NCBI GenBank assembly: GCA_004835665.1
Contig: RBKR01000019.1
Span: 310,001 to 374,000 of the forward strand
Origin: Phoma sp. XZ068
Taxonomy: Eukaryota; Ascomycota; Dothideomycetes; Pleosporales; Didymellaceae
Length of the DNA: 64,000 nucleotides
Direction of reading: 5' to 3'
The notes beneath the pieces were generated by a model that had not been told where the DNA came from, did not search any database, and saw only the letters and a list, made by a program, of their open reading frames with translations. Numbering within the stretch: position 1 is the stretch's first letter; each line of letters begins with the position of its first letter. This document shows, in pieces, positions 34,192-44,275 of this stretch. The position numbers were made by a program, and so were the translations under genes.

Positions 34192-34886
34192 ATGATCGAG
34201 CAGGCATAATGGACGGGGAACGGGATCTAGACGCGATTGCGAATGCGAAAACAGCTCTAGATTCGCCCTATCCGATCGGGCCAAAGTTTGAGCCCCCATA
34301 TTGCTGCAAAATGGTCGACGATTGCCCCTGCAAAGATTCAGCACTGCGTCCGCCTCGAAATCAGACGTAATAAACTCACTATATATTAGCATCCCATCTT
34401 TTCTCTCTTCACGCTTAATAATTCTGTGGTGACTTCTGCTAGACGCTGCCCATCATGGAGAATGGGCATGTGCGGTTGGCACCATTGCCAACGCATATCA
34501 CTGTCGCTTGCAGAGCAGTAAGAGCAGGGCACAACGAAGAGTCTACTCAACTTTTTAGATCTTTGTGAAAAAGAAAATTAAAGGTAGTTATCTTCGCTAA
34601 AACTCTGTGTAGCTAAAAGCAGGTAATATTGTGGTGGGAGCTGGTTAAAGGTGCTTCTCTGCTGTAGGTGTTTTGGGGTTCCGAAACCTATAACCCATAA
34701 AAAACGAGCTCCTTTGTACTCCCTGGCTTTCGCACTAGTTGCGGTCGACGTCGTTACCCATCTGTTCGCCGACTGCTGCCTACGTTAAGGCACAACACCA
34801 AAAATTTCGAACTTGCTGCGCAAGGCATTATTTTATAAAACAATAACTTTCTCGGTGGATTGTTAATAACTTTTTGAGGGCGCGCA
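34192..34886. other. Intergenic region
   Basis: About 0.7 kb of AT-richer sequence between two plus-strand genes, taken as the 3' UTR of the phosphatase and promoter of the next gene. Confidence 0.5.
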
Positions 34887-36413
34887 ATGTCGCTCTCGCG
34901 ACTACCTCCTGAGCTCAAGCTCATCATTGCCGAAAACTTGGACCCCGAGTCAACCCTCAACTTTGCGCTTACCAGCAGAGATCATTCGAAGCTATGCGCG
35001 GACCTTTTACAAGAACATACAAGACTATTTGCAGAGCATTCGATTCTCGATGCCGCCCAGACTGGATCAGTTATATGGGATTTCGCGAAGCAGGTTTTAC
35101 AAGATCCACGAAAGGGCTGGTATATAAGGGAATTGAACCTCGATGCCAACCGAAGAGACACGAATGAGGACATGCCAGAGGAGGATAAAAATTTGTTCAA
35201 AGCCGCCGCAGAAGAAATCTTGCTCCTCTACCCTTACGAACCTACCTTTTTCGCCACTGAGAGTGAGAGCGACCCGAGGGAACTCAATGCCGAGATGGGC
35301 AAATGTATCAGCGAAGGGTTCGAGGATCCCATTACCGTAATCTTGATTCATCATCTTCCTTGGCTTCACACGGTTCGAATGACCGACAACCTTAGGAGCG
35401 GCTGTCTCATGATGTTCATGCGACAGGTCGCCGGAGGCTATCAAAACCCTGTTTTGGCTCCGCAAATGCCACTGCAGCACCTAAAGACCGTTGCAATCGC
35501 CCATCACGATACAGAATTCAGTTGCAGTGTGGATTGGGCGGTCTACTTTTTATGTGTGCCATCGCTACGGACTTTTGCTGCGTTCATGATGGGTAGCGAA
35601 GGTGTAGGTGGCTACGATGATGATGATGAGGAGGGTGGGGACAGTGAAAACAGCGAGACATATCTGCGCAATACTGCAGGCGCACCAGTATCAAATGTAG
35701 AAGAGATTATCTTCAACTGCTGTCAGTTCGATCCGTCAAGCTTGAACCTGATCCTATCAATGATCAAAGACTTGAAAAGGTTCAGTTATAACGCTGGCGG
35801 CCACATTGTCGCCTATCAAGACTATGAGCCAAGAAGGGTGATCAAGGCTCTCGAAACCCATGCCGGCCACTCACTAGAACAACTAGACCTCTCAGAGTGT
35901 GAATTAGGTTTCCAGGTATGTTTGCTGACCTTTACACATGTTAGCCATACACTGACACTCTCAATACAGGAAGGCGAGAATGACATTCCTTTTGCTTCAG
36001 CTCGAAACTTCAAGAAGCTTAAAGCTTTGCACTGTGAATCACGTTGGCTACTACGCTTACCAAGCGATGACCTTGGTGATGACGAGGAGCTATCCGAGGG
36101 CTTTCACATCACAGAGGAACCAAGGGCAGATTTTGCGGACCCCAGAGACAATCTCCCTGAATCGCTTGAGTATCTGTATTTGGAGGGTATCTACGAAGAT
36201 GAAGAATGGGAGCAGCTGGCCGAGACTTTTGGCACCACAAATGCATGCACGCCGAAGTTGACGCTCGACAACACATGCATAAGTAGGTCGACAGGAGCAG
36301 CATGGACCGGGCGGGATGATCGAGTGAAGTATGGACGTGCAGTCGAGCCTCATGTCAGGTTCGGCAACCCGCTTTACGACGATCTCTGGAGAGGTCACAA
36401 TCATTTCCTCTGA
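34887..36413 (+). CDS. F-box-like protein, 490 aa
   Basis: Exons 34887-35915 and 35970-36413 give 490 aa. Residues 2-37 (LSRLPPELKLIIAENLDPES followed by FALTSRDHSKL) match a degenerate fungal F-box, suggesting an SCF ubiquitin-ligase substrate receptor; there is no strong leucine-rich repeat, only scattered LEQLDLSECEL-type segments. A long acidic stretch (DDDDEEGGDSENSE) lies near residue 250. The 54-nt element 35916-35969 has perfect intron ends (GTATGT, a GCTGAC/CACTGAC branch region and ACAG) but is stop-free and in frame, so a 508-aa retained form is possible. This looks like one of the many lineage-specific F-box proteins of Pezizomycotina; substrate unknown. Confidence 0.82.
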   Translation: MSLSRLPPELKLIIAENLDPESTLNFALTSRDHSKLCADLLQEHTRLFAEHSILDAAQTGSVIWDFAKQVLQDPRKGWYIRELNLDANRRDTNEDMPEEDKNLFKAAAEEILLLYPYEPTFFATESESDPRELNAEMGKCISEGFEDPITVILIHHLPWLHTVRMTDNLRSGCLMMFMRQVAGGYQNPVLAPQMPLQHLKTVAIAHHDTEFSCSVDWAVYFLCVPSLRTFAAFMMGSEGVGGYDDDDEEGGDSENSETYLRNTAGAPVSNVEEIIFNCCQFDPSSLNLILSMIKDLKRFSYNAGGHIVAYQDYEPRRVIKALETHAGHSLEQLDLSECELGFQVCLLTFTHVSHTLTLSIQEGENDIPFASARNFKKLKALHCESRWLLRLPSDDLGDDEELSEGFHITEEPRADFADPRDNLPESLEYLYLEGIYEDEEWEQLAETFGTTNACTPKLTLDNTCISRSTGAAWTGRDDRVKYGRAVEPHVRFGNPLYDDLWRGHNHFL

Positions 36414-36706
36414 AGTGAGGAAGAGCAGGTCATGGCACATACCAGTATTAAGAAGAAAAGAACCATCAAAGCCTCGAAACCCCGAAGTGAATAAAACACG
36501 TGTGATGAAGCTCTCTGCGCAGAAAAGAGCTTATACCTTGGGTTTTGTTTGAAGGGAATTGTGGCAGCGCGGTTTGCTAGGCTCACATATGTTCTGTGCG
36601 CCAACGACTGCTATGAGACCTCAGATGGATCGTGAGATGTTGCCACAGGACGATGATTGTCGCAGATACGCCAGATTATAGATCAACAACAAATATGTAG
36701 ACTACA

Positions 36707-38293
36707 TTATTCAGACTCCTCATCCTCCGACGCTTCAATCTCTGCGTCGCTCACAAGATCACTTAATGCACTGCTTTCCGCATCGCTCAGCTCACTAGCC
36801 TCAGCCTCACTCTCAGCCTCACTTTCGACTTTCCCTCTGCCCTTTGCCTTTGTCCTGACCTTCTTGCCTTTCGCAGTCTTACCGTTGGCCTTAACTGGAC
36901 TCTTATCACCGCCCTTTCGCCCGCCACTCCTCTGTACGAGATGATCAATCGGACACCCTTTCTCCCACCCCTCACTACTCTCCCCTGTGATTGCCCTACA
37001 CCTTGGACAACTCTTGCCATGCTTAATCAGTAGCTGGTGCAATGGATACTTGAGATGATCTGGCACCCTGACCTCACAGTGCGCATAGGTTGAGTTGCGT
37101 GTTGGCCCGACGAAAGTTCCCTTCGCGCCTGGTGCCAAACCGCGATCATCGCCAGGAGGAGGAACCCAGTTGAGCCACTTGCACAACCTAAAGACGTGAG
37201 TGTCTACTGCGAACGAGGGTCGTTGGAGGCAGAACAGGAGGACGCAGGATGCGGTCTTGGGACCAATGCCAGGATATGAAGTCAGGTGGGCGAATGCATC
37301 ATCGTTCGAGAGCAAGTGTAGATGATCCAGGGATACGATGTCTTCATCTGCTTTCTGGATCTCCTTCTTTTTCTCCTCGACTGCTTCGTTCGCTTCTCCT
37401 GGTGCGTCGATTGTGGAAGTCTTTAGTGTGTCGCGTCGCGCCTGATTCTCCTCCCAGACCATTTGCAGGATCTTCTTGATGTCTTTGCTCTTTACATCTG
37501 CGAGGCCGCCAGATTTGATCGCTTCAAAGATCTCTTTGACGTCGGCTCTGCGCACTGCGTTCCAATCTACACTACCTTTACCAACACCGGATTGTAAGAT
37601 ACCAAAGCGTTTGACGAGACCTGCAAAGGCGCGGGAAGAGTTGGTACCGGAGGTTGCTGCAGACAGCCGCGTGCGGATCAAGGCGTCGAGAACCGAGGGG
37701 ACCTCACCACACCCTGAGACTTCGAGAGATGGCAATGGAATTTCTTTGGGCATTGTGACGGCGCCGTGGACTTTTGAGAGGATACGCGTTACTTCCTCGC
37801 ACTCTTCGGGAGTTGGATGTGGATAGTTGGGATACGGCGTTTGGCCGGGTGTCAGTCCATAGCTAGCTTTCTTTTTCGCTGTCTTCTTGTCGGTTGTTGC
37901 AGCCTTTTCAACAAGGTCGGCAACCTCTTCTTTCGTTTCCTTCCCAGCTTTCTTTGCATTCGTTACTTTCCTGGTCCTTTTCGCAGCTGGAGCCGTGTCC
38001 GCCTTTTTGGTCTCGAGCGAAATGTCAGGAACAGTGCCGAGATTGTGCGGCAAGTCGTTGACGTCTTCCTCCTTCTTCACTTTCTTTGCGCGTTTCCGGA
38101 CTTGAGGCATTACTGTCGCTTTCTCTGGTGATATGACTTCCTCTTTAATAGCCTTCCTCTTACGTGACTTTGTAGGTTTCGGCGTTCCCGGTGGACTTGA
38201 CGGGGGGCTTGAGAGCTGTACTGGCTCATCTTTCACGTCTTTCAAGGATACCGCCGTTGCAATACGCGCAGAGCCTCGGGTGGCTCTTACCAT
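36707..38293 (-). CDS. Endonuclease III-like HhH-GPD DNA glycosylase, 528 aa
   Basis: Nuclear base-excision-repair enzyme candidate; single exon. The core contains the helix-hairpin-helix YPGIGPKTA with Lys346 and AVDTHVFRL with Asp364; the 18-residue spacing equals that of the catalytic Lys/Asp pair in bacterial Nth, so a bifunctional glycosylase/AP-lyase is likely. It is embedded in long extensions: a Lys-rich N-terminus with several basic clusters (KSRKRKAIKEE, RKRAKKVKKEE) and an acidic Ser/Glu/Asp C-terminal tail. The Cys pattern after HGKS is C-X2-C-X14-C instead of the C-X6-C-X2-C-X5-C iron-sulfur loop. The frame opens at a TTG (38311), so ATG 38293 is the start. It is divergent from the thioesterase gene. 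Confidence 0.9.
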   Translation of the reverse strand: MVRATRGSARIATAVSLKDVKDEPVQLSSPPSSPPGTPKPTKSRKRKAIKEEVISPEKATVMPQVRKRAKKVKKEEDVNDLPHNLGTVPDISLETKKADTAPAAKRTRKVTNAKKAGKETKEEVADLVEKAATTDKKTAKKKASYGLTPGQTPYPNYPHPTPEECEEVTRILSKVHGAVTMPKEIPLPSLEVSGCGEVPSVLDALIRTRLSAATSGTNSSRAFAGLVKRFGILQSGVGKGSVDWNAVRRADVKEIFEAIKSGGLADVKSKDIKKILQMVWEENQARRDTLKTSTIDAPGEANEAVEEKKKEIQKADEDIVSLDHLHLLSNDDAFAHLTSYPGIGPKTASCVLLFCLQRPSFAVDTHVFRLCKWLNWVPPPGDDRGLAPGAKGTFVGPTRNSTYAHCEVRVPDHLKYPLHQLLIKHGKSCPRCRAITGESSEGWEKGCPIDHLVQRSGGRKGGDKSPVKANGKTAKGKKVRTKAKGRGKVESEAESEAEASELSDAESSALSDLVSDAEIEASEDEESE

Positions 38294-38689
38294 GGCGAAC
38301 GATTGCGACAAACTCAGCCGATGGAAAGAACGCCTCAGCGAGGGACTGATAGTAGAGCAAGTCGAAAACAGATTGCAGGCGCTGGATATGTAGATTCAGA
38401 AGGATCGCAGGTGAACGTCGATTGATATGGCAGAAGGTAGAGAGAATGAGTTACAATTGTAAATTCAGAGTGAAATTAGACGTGACATCAGTAGAGATGG
38501 ATGGTAAATGGTAACTGCTTAGTGCGCGATGGATGGCAAAGGTACAGGACGTCATTGATTGGCGCTTAGACCCCAGACCCTGCATTTCTAGCGCGACATG
38601 CTGCCTCGGAATTGCACGCGTTGCCCCGCGATTCTGCCTTCAGTATCGCGCCTCCCTTACAACCCTATACCCTCCTTAAATATCCACAT
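38294..38689. other. Bidirectional promoter region
   Basis: 396 bp between the divergent glycosylase and thioesterase start codons; nothing else seen. Confidence 0.5.
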
Positions 38690-39512
38690 ATGTTCAAGAA
38701 CATGGCTGGAAGAGCACCTCTTGTTGTTCCTGCTCTCAAGAAGCACACGGCGACTGTAATCGTTGCTCACGGCCTTGGCGACTCTGGCGCGGGATGGTAA
38801 GAGTGTTGTTTTCCAGCACCGAGCCATAATAACATTGCATAGGATTTTCCTTGCAGAGAACTGGCGCCGACGCAGCAAGTTTGAGGAAGTCTCGTTCATC
38901 TTCCCGAATGCGCCTAACATTCCCATCACCCTAGTTTGTGCTTCGACCTTGTCCAAGCTTCATAGTTACTGACAATGCTAGAACATGGGCATGAGCATGC
39001 CTGGATGGTACGACATAAAGTCCCTCAGCAGCCTCGACGCCCGCGACGAGGACGAAGCCGGCATCATCAAGTCCCGTGACTACTTCCACTCCCTTATCGA
39101 CGCGGAAGTCGCAAAGGGCATACCCGCGAACCGAGTCGTTGTCGGAGGTTTCTCTCAAGGCGGCGCCATGTCTCTGCTGTCTGGCGTCACATACAAGGAT
39201 CAGCTAGGAGGAATCTTCGGTCTCAGCTCCTACTTGCTGCTGCAGAAGAAGCTCAAGGATTTGATCCCTACCGAAAACCCGAACCAGAACACACCTATTT
39301 TCATGGGACACGGCGATTCTGATCAAGTTGTTTTGCACAAGTTCGGCAAGCTGAGCGCCGACGAGCTCACGAGCCACGGATTCAAGGTCGATTTCAGGAC
39401 ATACAAGGGGCTTGTGCATTCTGCAGATGCCGACGAGATCGACCACCTTGAGGCCTACCTCAAGCAGCAGATTCCAGCTCTCGGCGACGGCAAATCCGAT
39501 AACTCTCTTTGA
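38690..39512 (+). CDS. Acyl-protein thioesterase 1 (lysophospholipase/carboxylesterase family)
   Basis: Cytosolic alpha/beta-hydrolase that removes palmitate from proteins such as G-alpha and Ras. Exons 38690-38796, 38843-38933 and 38982-39512 give 242 aa. Motifs: VIVAHGLGDSGAGW (oxyanion region), FIFPNAPNIPIT, MPGWYD, GGFSQGGAMS with nucleophile Ser124, GHGDSDQVV with Asp180, and LVHSAD with His212. The catalytic triad is complete. The second donor is an unusual GTTTGT. A downstream ATG at 38702 (MAGRAPLVVPALKKH) has a better start context and matches the usual N-terminus, so the protein may be 238 aa; numbering here uses the first in-frame ATG. Confidence 0.94.
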
Positions 39513-40167
39513 CTCTCTCAAAGTACATCCGCTAGTCTCCCGACTGAAGTAACAACCTTCATGGTGTTGGCTGTATCTTTAGTTGTTGCATGGTGTGCTT
39601 GGTTTAAGACGCGCAATAGCGCTACCGTCGAAACTTCGAAGCCAACTTGACTGTTGGGCCGCCAAGTCGGTTTGCTGGAAGCTGGACGAGAGAATTTGGT
39701 GTTCTCACAGTAGCACAGTCGCGGAGGCATTTTTGATTGCACATTTCCCCCAATACCCACACCTAGTTTCATAGTATCTCCTCCAATATAGACCTTTTGA
39801 CCTTGGCCTGCTGCACCAAAAGCGTGGAAATAGTTCTTCTTCTGTGGGGGAGTCTGCTAGATGGGGCTTTTCGTAACGATATACTCCGCATAACCAGATT
39901 TTCGTCTCTTGCTTGAGCCCATGCCAAGCCCATGTCCAAGCTGCGATAAATGGCCGAGGATCTACATGTTGCAAGAATTGTTACTTTGGTCAACAATAGC
40001 CGCCATTCGCCGATAGTCTAATTACATCGGCGAGAGCCAACCCTTGACTCGTCAACATACCCTGCCATGCCTCCTTTTGATGCCTTTACCATCCAGTACC
40101 CATTCGATTTCTTATGTTTTTGGTATATAATTGATTTACTCAAAATCACTTCCATCAAATCATCCAA
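39513..40167. other. Intergenic region before the tRNA gene
   Basis: About 650 bp, no gene seen; includes the thioesterase 3' flank. Confidence 0.5.
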
Positions 40168-40248
40168 TCCGTTATGGTCTAGTGGCTAGGATACATCGCT
40201 CTCATTAGCAAGTGCCGATGTGGCCGGGGTTCGATTCCCCGTGACGGA
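40168..40248 (+). tRNA. tRNA-Glu (CTC anticodon) with a 10-nt intron
   Basis: All four arms can be drawn. Acceptor TCCGTTA pairs with TGACGGA (one G-T); D arm follows TG; anticodon stem CATCG/CGATG encloses loop CT-CTC-A; T arm is CGGGG-TTCGATT-CCCCG. Between position 37 (A) and 38 (C) sits a 10-nt insert (TTAGCAAGTG) at the canonical tRNA intron site; removing it leaves 71 nt. The internal B box GGTTCGATTCC is consensus. A T-rich TTTCTTTT shortly after the end can act as Pol III terminator. Confidence 0.94.
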
Positions 40249-40716
40249 ATGATTTCTTTTGCCATTTTCTTTTCAAGAAACTGGCGTCAGTGTTATATTT
40301 TTGGGGTTCCGGGGGGGGGGGGGGTTGAAGGGCGCGAGACGAGGTTTTTCTCCAATGGCCCCACCACCATAACGCCAGACTGACAGTGGAATCGAGCTAA
40401 ACCCGCAACTCAAATTAGCAGTGGTGGGTTGGTGTCAAATGCAAAGGCTGGAGGTTCTCGAGGCACCTTGGATGATGCTTATGAAGAAGCCTTGTTTCTG
40501 CCATTTTACTTGTAAGAGCTTACACAGATGTGTACCTCCATGACCTGTGGAGCACGTATTGCTCACCAAAACAATGGGTAAGGCTCCGTAAGTACCGAGG
40601 GTGGCACCTCTACTAGACACACGAAGCAGATTGAAGACTCAAGTGGAACAGGATGATACTTGATGTGAAATAACTGACATCTAGCTTTTCCTAGTACGCC
40701 ACATTATGATTTTTAT
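40249..40716. other. Intergenic region after the tRNA gene, with poly(G)
   Basis: Contains the Pol III T-run and the 14-base G tract; no gene seen. The far end is the 3' flank of the 2-methylcitrate dehydratase gene. Confidence 0.5.
40311..40324 (+). repeat. Homopolymer of 14 G
   Basis: An uninterrupted G run 62 bp after the tRNA gene. Length may be affected by sequencing or replication slippage. Confidence 0.85.
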
Positions 40717-42468
40717 CTAGTTCTTCACATACAAATCAACATACTCATCAACGTCCATGTTGTCGATGGTCTTAGCATCCTGCGCCAGAGCAACGAGCTT
40801 GTCAACGTGCTCAGCAGGGTAGTGAGGGCCGAGATGCCTCTTGTACTTGGCGAGAATCTCAGGCTTAGCCTCCTCACGGCGCAGGCGGTGGCCCAGAGGA
40901 GCCTCAACAACCTCCTCCTCGAGGACTGTGCCGTCCTTGAGGGTGACGGTAAGCGCGTTGGAGATAGTGCGCTTCTCAGGGTCATGGTAATCCTTGGTGA
41001 ACTGCGGGTCCTCAACACAGCTGATCTTCTGGCGCAGGGACTCGACGAGGGCGGATTGGGCAGCCTCGCTGTCATCGGGGTAGTCGGTAGCCTCGAGACG
41101 ATTGAATACGAACATGGTCGAAACCATGTACTGGACGCAGTGATCACGGTCGGCGAAGTTCTCCATGGGCTTGAACTGCTTGTCGATGATGCGGATGCAG
41201 GCCTCGTGGGTGCGGTTGACGACGTGCTCGATGTCCTCGGCGGACTTGCCCATAGCCTTGAGCTTCTTGTTCAGACGCTGAGCAGCTTCGACAGCAGTCT
41301 GGGAGTGGAACTCGGCTATTCGTAGTTAGCAAATTGTTGAAACTTGTCATCAAAGTGCGATTCTTACCAGGGTACGAGACCTTGAACAGGACGTTCTCCA
41401 TGACATAGCTGCCGTATGGGCGCTGGAACTGGAAGGGCTTGCCGCCAAAGTTGACGTCGTAGAAACCCCAGGTGGGAGCAGAGAGAACGGTGGGCAGACC
41501 CTGCTCACCCTTAAGCACCTTCAAGACGAGATTGACAGCGGTCTGGCAAGCATCACCAGCAGCCCAGGACTTGCGGGACATGGTGTTGGGGCTGTGCCTG
41601 TATGTGCGCATAGACTGGCCATCAACGAAAGCTTGCGAGACAGCGTCACGAGTCTGAGCCTCGGTGAGGCCCATCATCTTGGAGACGACGGCGGTCGAGG
41701 CAAGCTTGACGAGAATAACGTGGTCAAGGCCGACCTTGTTGAATGAGTTCTCGAGAGCCATGCAACCCTGGATTTCGTGTGCCCTGATCATGGCCTCCAA
41801 AACATCGCGAACCTTGAAGATCTTGCCGTTTCCGAGGTTTCCACCGTTCTTGTTTGTACGGTTGATCCAGTCGGCAGTCGCGAGGATAGCGCCCAAGTTG
41901 TCCGAGGGGTGACCCCACTCAGCAGCAAGCCAGCAGTCATTGAAGTCCAGCCATCGGATCATAGCACCGATGTTGAAGGCGCCGTTGATGGGGTCAAGCT
42001 GGTAGTTTGTACCGGGGACCTTTGTGCCGTTGGGGACAACAGTGCCCTCGACGGTGGGACCGAGGATTTTCCTGCACTGCTCAAACTGCAGACCCTCAAG
42101 ACCGCAGCCCAGTGTGTCAACGAAGACCCAACGCGCTGTGTCATACTACAAAAGTTCAGGTTAGTTTGCGCTTCGAGTTGATTGTCCATTGGCCATACCG
42201 CGAGTTCAGAGTCGATGGCAACATTGTGAATGTAGTTGGCGATGTCCTTGATCTCAGGATCGTACTCGCGCGTGCCGCTGACGGGCGGTGCGGCGCTCTT
42301 GAGGGAAGTCATGGTGGAGAAAGAGCTTGCAGCTGCTGCGCGGGGAGCAATTGATGCTGTGGGGATAGCTCGGAGAGCAATTGGTCGAACAGCTCGGCTG
42401 AAGACGCTTGATCGTTGGCGGAGTGTGCGTGAAGCGGTGCTGCACAGATTGCGACTGAAGGCCGACAT
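40717..42468 (-). CDS. 2-methylcitrate dehydratase (PrpD/MmgE family), mitochondrial
   Basis: Dehydrates 2-methylcitrate to 2-methyl-cis-aconitate in the methylcitrate cycle that detoxifies propionyl-CoA. Exons 42468-42199, 42145-41368 and 41315-40717 give 548 aa; introns are 53 and 52 nt. The first about 50 residues are rich in Arg, Ser and Ala without acidic residues (SRNLCSTASRTLRQRSS), a clear mitochondrial presequence. The catalytic part shows RWLDFNDCWLAAEWGHPSDN, HEIQGCMALENSFN, DGQSMRTYRHSPNTMSRKSW and DHCVQYMVSTMF, all typical of PrpD (yeast Pdh1). Length and domain are complete. Methylcitrate synthase and lyase are not adjacent. Confidence 0.95.
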
Positions 42469-43034
42469 GGTCAGTTTGGCTTCTTGAGCTCAATGACCAC
42501 AATGCAGCTTGAGAAGGGAGTGTCGTACTAGGCGTGGATTGAGGAGCTTTGGTCTTTGAGGAAAGCAGAGGAGCGACGCTCGGCTCTCAGAATTCGGGAG
42601 GAGGGATACCGGTACGCCGTGCTCAACCGAGGCTGCAGCTATGCGGTTTTGACGTGTCAGTGCCGCCAGAACAGGCGGCATACAATGTGGGCGCTAGATG
42701 AGGCTCAAACAACTGTAAATTCTCCTCGATGATCATATATATGGTGAAATCTGAAACTATATTCTATCTAAACCTACAATGACGGCGTTGACGCTCTTCC
42801 ACGAGCATCCCACACCCCGCCTTAACCCGCACTCCACGAATGCACAGACTTTTTGGGCGTCCGTATAACCGAGCCTCACGGTCCGCCAAGGTATCTGACC
42901 ATCTGATAACACATTGGCCGAACACTGCCGTGTCTCATATATTCGTCATGTTCGAGAGTTCACTCTCTAATTCAAGACTTCCCAGGTAACCAGTGTGCGT
43001 TCAATCGCTTGGTAGTCTAGCCGGTATTATCGAA
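42469..43034. other. Intergenic region
   Basis: 566 bp containing the 2-methylcitrate dehydratase promoter and the 3' flank of the next minus-strand gene. No gene seen. Confidence 0.5.
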
Positions 43035-43953
43035 TTACAAGGTCTTCTTGTTGGGTCCAACAGTTCCCCTCAGCTTTCCAAGCTTGAAGACGTAGGTAAA
43101 GTACCAGTCGAAGATCTTCGTTGGCATCCACTTCCATCCAAACCACACGATCCAGCTCATCTTGCCCTCCCAGATCTCCCTCTGGCGGCCAAACCACCCA
43201 TCTCCACGCAGCACCTGCTTCACACAGCTCCTTGCATATTGCTTGGTGTCCATGCCCAGCTGCTGGCTGTGTGTCAACCTTCGCTCATACTCAGGCGCCA
43301 GCGGCTGCATGTATGAACCCGGCGGCAGTTCGCGATGTGTTCGTGCAATGTTCGACTTCACTCCACCGGTAATCACATTCACTACGCGCACTCCGAGCGG
43401 TGCAAGCTCAACACGCAGCGTGTTTGTGTACGAGTGCAGTGCTGCTTTCGAGGCGTTGTAGGGCCCGCCCCAAACATAGGGCAGGATGCCTGCTACTGAG
43501 CCAGTCTGGACGATGGTGCCCTTTGCCTCGATCAGCAGTGGCGTGAACTCCCTGCACATGTGCATCACAGCGAATACGTTCGCCTCGAACAGCTCGTGCA
43601 GCTCATCGGTATCGTAGTCGAGCGCTGGGACGACGTAGTTCCGTCCAGCATTGTTGTAGAGGATGTCGAGCCTGCCGTTGGTGATCTCGGTGACGCGCTT
43701 GCCGAGTGCTCGGATCGATTCGATGCTTGTGAGCTCAAGCGGGAGGAAAGTAATGTTCTCGTGCGGCGACGTGTACTTTGAAGGGTCGCGAACAGTGCCG
43801 AGCACCTGGAAGCCTTTCTCTGCAAACTCCAGAGCGAGGAAGTGGCTTTCACATGTCAGTCGGAACATGTGTAGTCGGTAGACTGAAGTACCCAATACCG
43901 CCAGGCGTACACCCTGTTATCAGCGCAAACTTCTGCCTCTGTTGCTGGGCCAT
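43035..43953 (-). CDS. AYR1-like short-chain reductase (1-acyldihydroxyacetone-phosphate reductase family), 290 aa
   Basis: Classical SDR; the best match of its motifs is to fungal Ayr1, an NADPH-dependent reductase of ER and lipid droplets in glycerolipid synthesis. Exons 43953-43892 and 43845-43035 give 290 aa. Cofactor motif TGCTPGGIG is split by the 46-nt intron; NNAG follows, and Tyr150-X3-Lys154 (YNASK) is the active site, with the catalytic Ser in VQTGSVAG. The C-terminal tail has an amphipathic, Trp-rich stretch (MSWIVWFGWKWMPTKIFDWY) that could bind membranes. It is divergent, by 322 bp, from the methyltransferase gene. Other SDR activities cannot be excluded. Confidence 0.88.
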
Positions 43954-44275
43954 GATAATTGCTACGGCGTTATCTGGAAGACTCGTTCACTGCGATGGCC
44001 TTCATTTCCTTCAGCTGGGAGCTTGGGCCACATGCCTCGGTAGTTCCAGCCCCCGCCCAATCCACTGCCACATGCCTCTGACGTCTCAAGCCTATTGTAG
44101 CTCCTTCCGGACGCCGTTGCCGGCGATCCGATAGCATTCTCCAAAGTTTCGAGAGCTATGGAGCGCTTCCCCCATGTGACCAGTCTTCTGTTCTCAGCTC
44201 CGCAGGCAACACATCGTCTTGACAGCTTCCATCGTTTAGCAGGACCATAATCATCAACCAGAACATCGCCACACA
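43954..44275. other. Bidirectional promoter region
   Basis: 322 bp between the divergent AYR1-like and methyltransferase start codons. Short enough to suggest shared control. No further feature recognised. Confidence 0.5.

Noticed and set aside
7214..35969. Several introns (SSN6 intron 2, areA intron 1, P450 introns 3 and 4, MFS intron 6, F-box intron) are multiples of three and stop-free, suggesting programmed intron retention
   Set aside because: With about 45 introns near 50 nt, roughly one in seven should be 3n and stop-free by chance, so about six is what is expected.
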